Of a DNA stretch of 33,857 nucleotides, positions 7,371 through 15,146 are shown one piece after another. The DNA lies in contig CAIXBQ010000155.1 in NCBI GenBank assembly GCA_903917705.1, forward strand, positions 1-33,857, in the 5' to 3' direction. The DNA comes from an uncultured Verrucomicrobia subdivision 3 bacterium. GTDB taxonomy: Bacteria > Verrucomicrobiota > Verrucomicrobiia > Limisphaerales > UBA11358. A model generated the notes under the pieces. That model did no database searches. It saw nothing but the letters and a program-made list of their open reading frames with translations, and was not told where the DNA came from. Made by a program: the position numbers and the translations under genes. The stretch's first letter is position 1, and each line of letters begins with the position of its first letter.

Positions 7371-9629
7371 CTAAAATTCGTCGAAGGCAATTTGGGATTC
7401 CGCCACACCGAGACCGGCCAGCATTTTGCGGCAGGCAGCAATCATCTGCGGCGGACCGCACAGATAGAATTCCACGGCCCGGACATTCGCGTGCGCTTTG
7501 AGGTATTGCTCCAGAACGACTTCATGGATGAGGCCGCGATGGCCGGTCCAGTTGTCCTCCGGCAGCGGGGCGGATAGCGCGAGGTGGAAATGGAAATTCG
7601 GAAATTTGGCGGCGATGTCGTCGAAGAACTCCTGATAGAAAATCTCCTGCCGGGAACGCGCCCCATACCAGAAGCTCACCCGGCGGGCCGTGGTCTCCGT
7701 TTCAAACAGGTGCGACAAATGCGAGCGCAGCGGCGACATGCCTGCGCCGCCACCGATATACACCATTTCCTTTTGCGTGGGCTTGAGGTGGAAATCACCG
7801 AACGGCCCGATGGCGCTGACCGTGTCCCCGGGTTTGAGGCTGAACATGTAGGCTGAACCGACGCCGGGCGAACAGTCCTGTCCCGGCGGCGGCGTGGCGA
7901 TGCGGACGTTAAAGCGCAATGTGGATTCAGTCTTGGCGTTGCTCGCGAGCGAGTAGTTGTTGCGGCGAGCATCACCAGGATGTTTAGCGACAAGATCAAA
8001 CAGATGGTGCGCGCGCCACACCGAGGCATACGGTTCGGGAATGTCCAAATCGCTGAAGCGGATCGTGCCATACGCCGGGATGTCGAACTGCAAATAATCT
8101 CCGGGCGTGAAGGCGACAACGTCGCCGGGCGAAACCGGTTCTAGGATCAATTCCTTGATGAACGTGGAGACGTTGCGATTGCTGACGACGCGCAACGTCA
8201 TGGGTTTTACCTCGCGCGCGCCCGCGCCGCCGGGACGGTTGATGTTCAAAAACAGGCGACCATTCCGAACTTCGAGCGGATAGGTGCGCAGGCCACGGCA
8301 AATCGGCGCACGGGCGGGTGAGCCATCGGCCAGGTTAAAACGACCATTGTGTTTCGGGCACTCGATCGTGCCACCAATGACGAGGCCGTCGGCCAGGTGG
8401 TTGTTTCCGTGGGTGCAGATGCCATCCGTGGCGAAGAGCGAGCCGTTGGCATCCCGGCAAAGCGCGTAAGTTTTCCGGCCGTGGTCGAAACGGATGACGT
8501 CTGATTTGCCTAGATCGGCCGCCGCGCAAACTTCAATCCACCCGTCGGCATCGGTCGCGGCACTCGCGGCTTGGATGCCTTCCACCGCCCGCGTGCGCGC
8601 CGCCGGTAACTGGCGTTTGACATGGTAGGCGGGATCTTTCACCTGCCGGAGAATGGCGGGCAGGATTTCGCCCCACGCGGCAAGAATCGAGGGATACGGC
8701 GCAGGGCAGTCGGATTTGATGACCGCATGCAATTTCGGCAGCGCGTGATACGGCACGAGCGGAAACATGTGGTGCTCGACGTGGTAATTCATGTTCCAGT
8801 AGATGAACCGGCTGATGGGATTCATGTAAACCGTCCGGCAGTTGAGGCGATGGTCGAGGACGTTCTCAGCCAACCCGGCATGCTGGGTGGTGTTGTGGAT
8901 GATCATGAGCCAAGTGCCGAAAAATTGCGGCAGGACAAACAGGAAGATGGGAATCCAACTCTGCCAGTAGATGGCGGTGGCAATGACCAACCCGTAAAGC
9001 ACGACGCAGATCCGCGCGTTCCGATAAATCTTGGAAAACTCGCTCACCGGAATGAAGGTGCGTTCGCCCGGCGTCATGCGGCCCAGCGCGTGACGAATCA
9101 GATTTGGAAAATAGGTGCGGTATCCGCCCACGTTGAAAAGGCTCAGCACCAGCGCGCTGATGTCGGGCGGGCGCGGAATCTGGATCTCCGGGTCGCGCCC
9201 GACGATGATGGTGTCGCTGTGATGCCGGTTGTGACTCCAGCGCCAGACCACGGATTCCCGCATCACCATGAACGAGGCGATCTCATAGAGCAGGCTATTC
9301 ATCCAGTCCGTCTTGAATGCCGTGCCATGCCCGCACTCGTGCCACCGCGAGTCCGAACTTGTGCCGTAGAGCACAGCGTAGATCATGTAGGGAATCACCA
9401 CCCACACAGTGCCCCAAAGCGCAACGGTGGCATAGCCCGTCGCCAGCAGCAGACCAAACAGGATCGCCGTGTCGCGGATGGCCGGTCCGTTGCGGCGTTC
9501 GAGAAGCTGGCGCATTTCCGTCTTGGGGACGGGGGTGGTATACCACTCGGCCTCAGCAAGGCCCTTTTCCACCGCGAGCGCGGCATTCACGCCGGTGAGG
9601 CTGTAATCAGGAGCTATGGTCTGACTCAT
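7371..9629 (-). CDS. triple fusion: fatty-acid-desaturase-like di-iron oxygenase, Rieske ferredoxin and NqrF-like FAD/NAD reductase
   Basis: A 752-residue self-contained electron chain. Residues about 50-330 are a membrane di-iron desaturase/hydroxylase with hydrophobic segments and histidine boxes H97-ECGH-G, H133-NRH-H137 and H283-VEH-H287. Residues about 362-465 are a Rieske domain with C405-T-H407 and C424-PK-H427. Residues about 475-752 match the flavin and NADH part of NqrF (RRNNYSLAS, GGGAGMSPLRSH, YLCGPPQM, C-terminal FDEF). The Rieske domain takes the place of NqrF's plant-type ferredoxin. The nearest functional parallel I know is the rhizopine O-demethylating set MocD-MocE-MocF, which are separate proteins. 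An O2-dependent O-demethylase is therefore plausible, but a lipid desaturase or hydroxylase is not excluded. Confidence 0.85.
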   Translation of the reverse strand: MSQTIAPDYSLTGVNAALAVEKGLAEAEWYTTPVPKTEMRQLLERRNGPAIRDTAILFGLLLATGYATVALWGTVWVVIPYMIYAVLYGTSSDSRWHECGHGTAFKTDWMNSLLYEIASFMVMRESVVWRWSHNRHHSDTIIVGRDPEIQIPRPPDISALVLSLFNVGGYRTYFPNLIRHALGRMTPGERTFIPVSEFSKIYRNARICVVLYGLVIATAIYWQSWIPIFLFVLPQFFGTWLMIIHNTTQHAGLAENVLDHRLNCRTVYMNPISRFIYWNMNYHVEHHMFPLVPYHALPKLHAVIKSDCPAPYPSILAAWGEILPAILRQVKDPAYHVKRQLPAARTRAVEGIQAASAATDADGWIEVCAAADLGKSDVIRFDHGRKTYALCRDANGSLFATDGICTHGNNHLADGLVIGGTIECPKHNGRFNLADGSPARAPICRGLRTYPLEVRNGRLFLNINRPGGAGAREVKPMTLRVVSNRNVSTFIKELILEPVSPGDVVAFTPGDYLQFDIPAYGTIRFSDLDIPEPYASVWRAHHLFDLVAKHPGDARRNNYSLASNAKTESTLRFNVRIATPPPGQDCSPGVGSAYMFSLKPGDTVSAIGPFGDFHLKPTQKEMVYIGGGAGMSPLRSHLSHLFETETTARRVSFWYGARSRQEIFYQEFFDDIAAKFPNFHFHLALSAPLPEDNWTGHRGLIHEVVLEQYLKAHANVRAVEFYLCGPPQMIAACRKMLAGLGVAESQIAFDEF

Positions 9630-9642
9630 TGGGTGATTCGAT

Positions 9643-10722
9643 TCAGGATTTCTGCACGGTTTCGATCATCGCAAAGATGTTTTCCAACGGCGTGCCGGCC
9701 TGGACATTGTGGCAGGAGCAGCAGATGAACCCTTCGCGCCCCGCACCGAGCGTCGCCAGACAATCGCGCGTTTCGCGGCGCACGTCGTCAACCGTGCCGC
9801 GTGGTAGGGCGAATTGATTATCTACGCCGCCATGGAAAATCACGCGCGCCCCAAACTCCTTCTTCAACTCCGCCATGTCCATGCCCGGACAGGCATGCTG
9901 GATGGGATTCAACACATCCACGCCGCAATCGAGGATCGGCTTCAAGAGCGGTCGCGCCGCGCCGTCGGTGTGATAGAACGCCTTTAAGCCGTGGGCGTGG
10001 ATCAGATCGCACCAGCGCTTGAGCCGTGGTTGCAAATGTTCCTGCCACATCGCGGTGGACATCAACAGCGACTGCTGCCCGGCGATGTCGTCGCTGATGA
10101 AAACAAGGTCGAGATGTTTTCCGGCCCGGGCGAAGAAGCGTTCCATCATCTCGGTCTGAATGGCTTCCACGCGGTCGAGAATCGCCTCCACCAGTTCCGG
10201 GCTTTCAATCAAATCCATCATGGACTGCTCGAGGCCGCGCAACTGGCAGTAGATTTCAAAGAACGAAACCCACGGACCGATGACGGCGTAGTCGCGGGAG
10301 GCGCGTTCCGCCAGCGCCACCGCGCCGTCGTAATCAAAGCGACCCACCTTGGGCCACCACGGATAATTGTCCAGCGACTCAGGCGTGTCATAGCCGGTCA
10401 GGGGCGCAGTGCCGAACTCGGCGTAGTGCGCTTCGCCGGCCTGGATGTTCTTCAGCGGCACGCCCCACATCGTGCGGTCGCCGCCGGACTCCGCGCCCGC
10501 GCCGGACTGCCCGCCAGCACGTTCACCCGCGTCGGTTTTGTAATCCATGAAGTCCCACACGATTTTGTCGAGTCCCAGCGCCCGCCACATGGCAACATCA
10601 TCCGGCACATCGAAGTGTTTGCGGAGCGCAGCGGAAATTTCCGGCGTGTGCCAAAGATCCACCGGCGTGCGGTCGGTCGGCTGGCGGTTGAGCGTGGCGA
10701 GGATTCGTTCTTTTGGAGTCAT
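9643..10722 (-). CDS. uroporphyrinogen decarboxylase superfamily protein (methyltransferase-like)
   Basis: A 359-residue TIM-barrel protein of the UroD/MtaA superfamily, in which corrinoid-cluster members usually move methyl groups to or from cobalamin. It begins MTPKERILATLNRQPTDRTP and ends with the family-typical FICCSCHNVQAGTPLENIFA. The open frame continues 41 codons upstream, but that extension lacks family character, so I use the ATG at 10722. The zinc motif HxC of MtaA-type proteins reads H251-T-D253-G here, so the first thiol ligand is replaced by Asp. A Cys cluster (334, 335, 337) lies near the C-terminus. The role in the cluster is therefore uncertain: methyl acceptor transferase or an unrelated activity. 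Confidence 0.75.
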   Translation of the reverse strand: MTPKERILATLNRQPTDRTPVDLWHTPEISAALRKHFDVPDDVAMWRALGLDKIVWDFMDYKTDAGERAGGQSGAGAESGGDRTMWGVPLKNIQAGEAHYAEFGTAPLTGYDTPESLDNYPWWPKVGRFDYDGAVALAERASRDYAVIGPWVSFFEIYCQLRGLEQSMMDLIESPELVEAILDRVEAIQTEMMERFFARAGKHLDLVFISDDIAGQQSLLMSTAMWQEHLQPRLKRWCDLIHAHGLKAFYHTDGAARPLLKPILDCGVDVLNPIQHACPGMDMAELKKEFGARVIFHGGVDNQFALPRGTVDDVRRETRDCLATLGAGREGFICCSCHNVQAGTPLENIFAMIETVQKS

Positions 10723-10724
10723 GA

Positions 10725-10739
10725 TTGCAGTAACTGTAA
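10725..10739. promoter_or_regulatory. imperfect inverted repeat upstream of the corrinoid operon
   Basis: TTGCAGT-A-ACTGTAA has one mismatch between its arms and lies two bases before the UroD-like gene start. It shares the ACTGCA core with the palindrome at the start of the adjacent AraC gene. Its position inside the likely leader fits a repressor or activator site, but one short site is weak evidence. Confidence 0.25.
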
Positions 10740-10814
10740 GCCTCCACGCCAGGGACAAACAATGCACAGAATGACAAATCCGGTGAAGAATTTGACAGGC
10801 GACTAAGGGCGATT

Positions 10815-11708
10815 CTATGGGCGGGGTCGGCTGCGGCTCCGCCACTGGCTGGGAGTGCAGTTCAGCTTCTGGCGGAAGAGACGGGAAAAATAATGCTCAT
10901 TGCCAAAACCGGTTTGCTGGGCGATTTCCTTCACCGAAAGTTGCGTCTCCGTGAGCAGATTGCGGGCACAAACCAGCCGCAATCCCAACAGGTATTGATG
11001 CGGGCTCAGGCCGGTGTGCGCGGCAAACGTGCTCCGAAACCAGCTGTAGCTCACGCCGAATTCCTGCGCCAACCGCTTCATGTCCAGGTCAAGGGCAAAT
11101 TCGTTCTGAATGCGGCCGATCGCCGACTCAATGACATTGGCGTGCGGTGACTCGATGGCGGGCAACGTCTGCTGCGCGGAGTAGAAAAGTCCGAGCAGAT
11201 TCGCGGTCGCCCCGGCGAGAATCTGCTGCAGGGCCGGCCGGTTGGAGCGGATGGAATGCATCACCCGGCTGAAGGTGGCAAGCACGGTGTCCTCGGCGTT
11301 GATCTTTAAGACGGGCTTTTTCGACGAGATAAATTTGTGCCGCAGCCAGTGCCGGGCGACTTCGCCGTCGAACCCAAGCCAGTGTTCGTGCCAGCCGGTT
11401 TCCGGGGCGGGCGCATAGCGATGCCAGACGCCGGGGAAAAGCAGAAACGCATGGCCCGGCTCGATAGCGGTGGAGTTCCCCGGGCTCTCGAATTTTCCCC
11501 GCCCGCTGGAAACATAAAGGAGCGCGAAGGTGTCCAACACCCGCCCCTGCCGCCAGTCGAAGGCGTAACCATCCGGATGACCGCCCAGCGGATACGTCGA
11601 ATGCGGTGCGACCCTCGATTCGCCCGCGGTTGTCACATACAGCCCCCATTTCTCGTCCCGTTGGCTGACGGGAAAGTAGCGGTAGAAAGTGGCGTCGGCC
11701 GGTTTCAT
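10815..11708 (-). CDS. AraC-family transcriptional regulator with cupin sensor domain
   Basis: A 297-residue one-component regulator. The N-terminal half is a cupin-like sugar-sensing domain (YVSSGRGKFESPG, IEPGHAFLLFPGVWHRYAP). The C-terminal third is the double HTH (LDMKRLAQEFGVSYSWFRST; VKEIAQQTGFGNEHYFSRLF). The frame allows a TTG start 12 codons upstream. I prefer the ATG at 11708, which leads directly into the cupin domain and sits beside a 14-bp palindrome. It lies between the rhamnose genes and the corrinoid operon, so either set may be its target. A carbohydrate effector is likely from the family; the exact ligand is unknown. Confidence 0.82.
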   Translation of the reverse strand: MKPADATFYRYFPVSQRDEKWGLYVTTAGESRVAPHSTYPLGGHPDGYAFDWRQGRVLDTFALLYVSSGRGKFESPGNSTAIEPGHAFLLFPGVWHRYAPAPETGWHEHWLGFDGEVARHWLRHKFISSKKPVLKINAEDTVLATFSRVMHSIRSNRPALQQILAGATANLLGLFYSAQQTLPAIESPHANVIESAIGRIQNEFALDLDMKRLAQEFGVSYSWFRSTFAAHTGLSPHQYLLGLRLVCARNLLTETQLSVKEIAQQTGFGNEHYFSRLFRQKLNCTPSQWRSRSRPRP

Positions 11709-11721
11709 AAACTGCAGTTTA
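11708..11721. promoter_or_regulatory. perfect 14-bp palindrome at the AraC gene start
   Basis: TAAACTGCAGTTTA is identical to its reverse complement and includes the last base of the ATG complement at the AraC start. A perfect palindrome touching the start codon of a regulator gene would suit autoregulation. If translation begins at the upstream TTG instead, it would be coding sequence. Confidence 0.3.
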
Positions 11722-11724
11722 AAT

Positions 11725-12069
11725 TCAAGTGTGCCTCGCGACAAACCGTAATCTTAGCGGCCATAGACAAGCGTTTTGAGTTTTCTGAAAACGTCCCGCT
11801 CGGGATTTCATGCCCGGCAACAGGGCGCTGTCACTGATGCCCGTGGCGCAGAACGCCGCGCTTTCGCCCGTGACGGTTTCACCCCGGTTGTCCACGCGAT
11901 CGAAGACCCCATTCATGGCGTCACAAGCGGCGGCATCTGCAAATTCCTTTTCACCGCTCACCAGCCATTGCAGGACATTGAGCGCGGCATTTTCAGTGGC
12001 CCGGACAAATTCGTATTCAAGCGTGCGTTCAGGATTGGCGGTGGTGAGTGAAGGAATAGTCAGGTTCAT
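11725..12069 (-). pseudogene. glpX: internally deleted remnant of class II fructose-1,6-bisphosphatase (GlpX)
   Basis: The frame of 114 codons starts with a clear GlpX N-terminus (LEYEFVRATENAALNVLQWL, EFADAAACDAMNGVFDRVDN, GETVTGE). At about residue 69 it jumps directly to what in GlpX lies near the C-terminus (FCATGISDSALLPGM). About 250 residues holding most of the catalytic core are gone. The last 25 residues do not match the family and run to a stop just inside the AraC leader. The junction, near position 11862, keeps the reading frame, so a short peptide could still be made, but phosphatase activity is not possible. Confidence 0.75.
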
Positions 12070-12109
12070 TAATTATTAGGGGATGATGGATAAAGGCGAA
12101 AAAACTAAT

Positions 12110-13564
12110 TTACGCCGTGCCCCACGCGGCAGGCTCATAACGCTGGACCGAACTTGAGGCGCGGACGACTTCACGCATCTCGCCCAGTGAGGCGAGTTCG
12201 CCGTCGGCGCGGATTTGGGTAAGGAGATTACCTATGGCCGTGGCTTCGACCGGCCCGGTTACGACCGGCCGCTCGCAGGCGTTGGCTGCAAGCTGGCTCA
12301 AGAATTTATTCTGCGAACCCCCTCCGACGATGTGGATCTCTTTAATCTTTTCACCAGTGATTTCTTCGATCGAGCCGAGGACTTCGCGATACTTTAGCGC
12401 GAGGCTTTCGTAACAGCACCGCACCAGTTCCCCGTCGGTCTTCGGCACCGGCTGTTTTGTATCGCGGCAGAAATCACGGATCGCCTGCGGCATGTCCGGC
12501 GGATTGAGGAAGCGCGGGTCATCCAGGTTCAAGATGAAGCGATGCGGCTTTGCCTTTGCCGCCAGTCTAGCCAGTCGGACATAATCATATTTCCTACCCG
12601 CCGCTTCAAACGAGCGCCTGCACTGTTGCACCAGCCATAGGCCCATGATGTTTTTGAGCAATCGATACGTGCCGTCGATGCCTCCTTCATTCGTCATGTT
12701 CAGAGCCATCGCGCGCGCAGAGAGCACGGCTTTGTTCAATTCGACACCCATGAGTGACCAGGTGCCGGAACTGATATAGGCCCAATTCGTCTTGCCGGTG
12801 TTAGTCGTCGGCACACCCGCGATGGCAGCAGCGGTATCATGCGTCGGGGGAGCGACCACCTTTACGCCCGTCAACCCGGTCTTTTGGGCAAGGGATTTGC
12901 GTATCGTCCCCAGAGTCGTGCCGGGCATGACAATCGGCGGCAGGAAATGCGTGGGCAGCCCAAGATTTTTGAGCAATGGCTTGGACCAATTGCGCCGAGT
13001 TGGATGCAAAAACTGTGAGGTCGAGGCATTCGTAAATTCGGTCTGCTTCGCTCCGCACAAGGCCCAATGCAAAAAGTCCGGCATGAACAACAACGTGTCA
13101 GCCGCGTCCAAAATGGCGGGGGAATGCGTCTGCCAGGCGAGCAACTGGTAAAGCGAGTTCAACTCCATGAACTGCAATCCCGACTGGGCGAAGATTTCCG
13201 CGCGGGGCACTTTTTTGAACGCCCGATCCAGCCCGCCACGGGTGCGGGCATCGCGATAATGATACGGCTGGCCAAGGATTTCGTCCTGCTTATTTAGCAG
13301 CACAAAATCCACGCCCCAGGTATCTGCACCAACGGAGACGATTCGTTTGCCGTATTTTTTCCCCGCCAAAGCAAGACCGTTTTGGATTTCTGCCCACAGT
13401 CGTAACACATCCCAGCGGATCGTTTCGCCAAGCATCACCGGACCGTTGGGAAAGCGATGAACTTCTTCGAGCTGAAGTGTTTTTCCATTCCAGAGTCCCG
13501 CCATGACGCGACCGCTCTCTGCGCCGAGATCCACCGCTAGGTAAACTTTTTGTTTCATGGTCAT
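12110..13564 (-). CDS. rhaB: L-rhamnulokinase RhaB
   Basis: A 484-residue FGGY-family sugar kinase that phosphorylates L-rhamnulose at O1. The N-terminal phosphate loop is YLAVDLGAESGRVMAG, followed by RhaB-typical VSVGADTWGVDFVLLN and YHYRDARTRGGLD. The ATP-side motifs are WAYISSGTWSLMGVEL and EIHIVGGGSQNKFLSQL. Length matches the E. coli enzyme (about 489). The start ATG directly abuts the TAA of rhaM; a second Met two codons later is an alternative. It is the last intact gene of the rhamnose set. No aldolase for its product follows. Confidence 0.93.
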   Translation of the reverse strand: MTMKQKVYLAVDLGAESGRVMAGLWNGKTLQLEEVHRFPNGPVMLGETIRWDVLRLWAEIQNGLALAGKKYGKRIVSVGADTWGVDFVLLNKQDEILGQPYHYRDARTRGGLDRAFKKVPRAEIFAQSGLQFMELNSLYQLLAWQTHSPAILDAADTLLFMPDFLHWALCGAKQTEFTNASTSQFLHPTRRNWSKPLLKNLGLPTHFLPPIVMPGTTLGTIRKSLAQKTGLTGVKVVAPPTHDTAAAIAGVPTTNTGKTNWAYISSGTWSLMGVELNKAVLSARAMALNMTNEGGIDGTYRLLKNIMGLWLVQQCRRSFEAAGRKYDYVRLARLAAKAKPHRFILNLDDPRFLNPPDMPQAIRDFCRDTKQPVPKTDGELVRCCYESLALKYREVLGSIEEITGEKIKEIHIVGGGSQNKFLSQLAANACERPVVTGPVEATAIGNLLTQIRADGELASLGEMREVVRASSSVQRYEPAAWGTA

Positions 13565-13879
13565 TTATTCAAGGTAAAAGACTTCTTTGAGCGGACTCAC
13601 GACGGGGGATTGATCCGGGTTCACCTCCATAAGCAGGGACATGGAGCTCCACCACTTGCGGACAATTGGCGAGTTGGGCAAGGCAGCGGCAGAATTTCCC
13701 ACGCTCAACTTTTGCACAGCGAACAGCGTGAGCGTTTCTTCGTCGAGGAAGATCGAGTAGTCGGAAACACCGGCAGCATGCAATTCCGCCGCCAACTCAG
13801 GCCAAAGGGCATCATGCCGTTGCTTGTATTCCAGCGCGGTGCCGGGCTTCAGCTTCATTTTGAACGCGACTCGTTCCAT
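13565..13879 (-). CDS. rhaM: L-rhamnose mutarotase RhaM
   Basis: A 104-residue small alpha/beta-barrel protein that interconverts alpha- and beta-L-rhamnose. The family pattern is clear: MERVAFKMKLKPGTALEYKQ, RHDALWPELAAELHAAGVSDYSIFLD and a Trp-Trp near the end (VRKWWSSMSLLMEVNPD). I chose the ATG at 13879, four bases after the rhaT stop, because the upstream extension lies within rhaT and is not family-like. It abuts rhaB without a gap. Confidence 0.92.
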   Translation of the reverse strand: MERVAFKMKLKPGTALEYKQRHDALWPELAAELHAAGVSDYSIFLDEETLTLFAVQKLSVGNSAAALPNSPIVRKWWSSMSLLMEVNPDQSPVVSPLKEVFYLE

Positions 13880-13883
13880 AAGA

Positions 13884-15131
13884 TTATTTCTTGAGCGCGT
13901 CCACGGCATTCTTCGCGGCATCCGCTGTGGATTGCGCGGCATCTTTGACGGCTTCCACGGCGATGGCGGCCTGACCTTTCAAGGTGGCTTCAGCGTCCGC
14001 CGATTTCTTGTTGCCGAGGCCGATGATCACGGTAGAACCGACGAGAAGCGCCAGCATCAGCACGACGAGTTTTTTGGTGAAGGGCTGGGCACCGCGCCAT
14101 TCCTTGAAGAAGATGCCCCACAGCGTGCTGAAGATGATGATGCTCGCCATGTGCAACGTCCAACTGGAGAATTTGTAAGCGCCCATCTGACTTTCGCCCA
14201 TCTGATAGAAGAAAAATTGCAGATACCAGAACGTGCCGGCGAGGATGCAGAAGAACCAATTACCACCGAGTGGCACGGCGCTGCCGACCTCGAACGATTG
14301 CACGGAAGTTTTGCCACCGTGGCCGTCGCCGCCCGCCGTTTGGCCGGCGATCGGTTTCACCGTGGGACTGAAATATTGGTGAGCGGAACCGTTCTTGATG
14401 TGCAGCATCACGCACCAAAGAAAGTTAGTCGTCAAACCGCCGAGCAAAATCACGACGATAATGGGGAGACCAACCCAGAGCGGGCCGGTGCCGTGCGCTT
14501 TGGAGATCTCACTGATGGGCTCACCGAATTGGAAACCAAAGGAGAAGCAGGAACTCATCACGCCGGAGAAGGTCGCGATGCCGAGGCCTTTCCAGAGATT
14601 GAATTCGGCGATGGTCGAAGTTTGGCCGGCCATTTCTTTTTCTTTGCGCACACCGGCAATACCGCCGATAGCGATACCAACCAGACAGACGGCCACACCC
14701 AGCAGCACAGTCGGTCCGCCTGCACTGGTGCCGGAATGATTCAGCAATTTGTCGGCAAATTCACCCTTAACAATTGGCGGCACCAACGTGCCGAACGCCG
14801 CACAGTAGCCTAGCGCAATCGCCATGCCGAGCGACATGCCGAGATAACGCATCGTCAGGCCAAACGTCAATCCGCCCATGCCCCACAAAGCGCCCATGAG
14901 ATACGTCATCCAAAAGGTGTAAGACGACGTTTCGTGTAGCACGGCGAGCAAATCTTTCGACAGCACAAACGCCCCAATCCACGGGCAGATGAACCAGCTG
15001 AACATCCCGCCGGCCAGCCAGAAGGTTTCCCACGACCATTTGCGGACGCCTTTGTAAGGCACATAGAAACTGCCGGAGGCCAGGCCGCCCAGCCAGTGGA
15101 ATACGACGCCAAGTAACGGATTGGGTTGCAT
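13884..15131 (-). CDS. rhaT: L-rhamnose/proton symporter RhaT with extended loop and C-terminal tail
   Basis: A 415-residue inner-membrane transporter with about ten hydrophobic helices. It opens with the RhaT hallmark NPLLGVVFHWLGGLASGSFYVPYKGVRKWSWE (split here only by my reading) and continues with YLGMSLGMAIALGYCAAFGTL. It is about 70 residues longer than the E. coli protein (344). One addition is a Gly/His-containing soluble loop around residues 250-290. The other is a C-terminal tail of about 40 residues after the last helix, rich in Ala, Lys and Asp (ATLKGQAAIAVEAVKDAA...), likely an amphipathic helix. It sits between rhaA and rhaM in the operon. Confidence 0.92.
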   Translation of the reverse strand: MQPNPLLGVVFHWLGGLASGSFYVPYKGVRKWSWETFWLAGGMFSWFICPWIGAFVLSKDLLAVLHETSSYTFWMTYLMGALWGMGGLTFGLTMRYLGMSLGMAIALGYCAAFGTLVPPIVKGEFADKLLNHSGTSAGGPTVLLGVAVCLVGIAIGGIAGVRKEKEMAGQTSTIAEFNLWKGLGIATFSGVMSSCFSFGFQFGEPISEISKAHGTGPLWVGLPIIVVILLGGLTTNFLWCVMLHIKNGSAHQYFSPTVKPIAGQTAGGDGHGGKTSVQSFEVGSAVPLGGNWFFCILAGTFWYLQFFFYQMGESQMGAYKFSSWTLHMASIIIFSTLWGIFFKEWRGAQPFTKKLVVLMLALLVGSTVIIGLGNKKSADAEATLKGQAAIAVEAVKDAAQSTADAAKNAVDALKK

Positions 15132-15146
15132 GGTGTTTTTGGTTGG

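Noticed and set aside
10723-10845. 41-codon N-terminal extension of the UroD-like gene
   Set aside because: The extension has no family-like sequence, while the internal ATG at 10722 begins exactly where UroD-like proteins usually begin.
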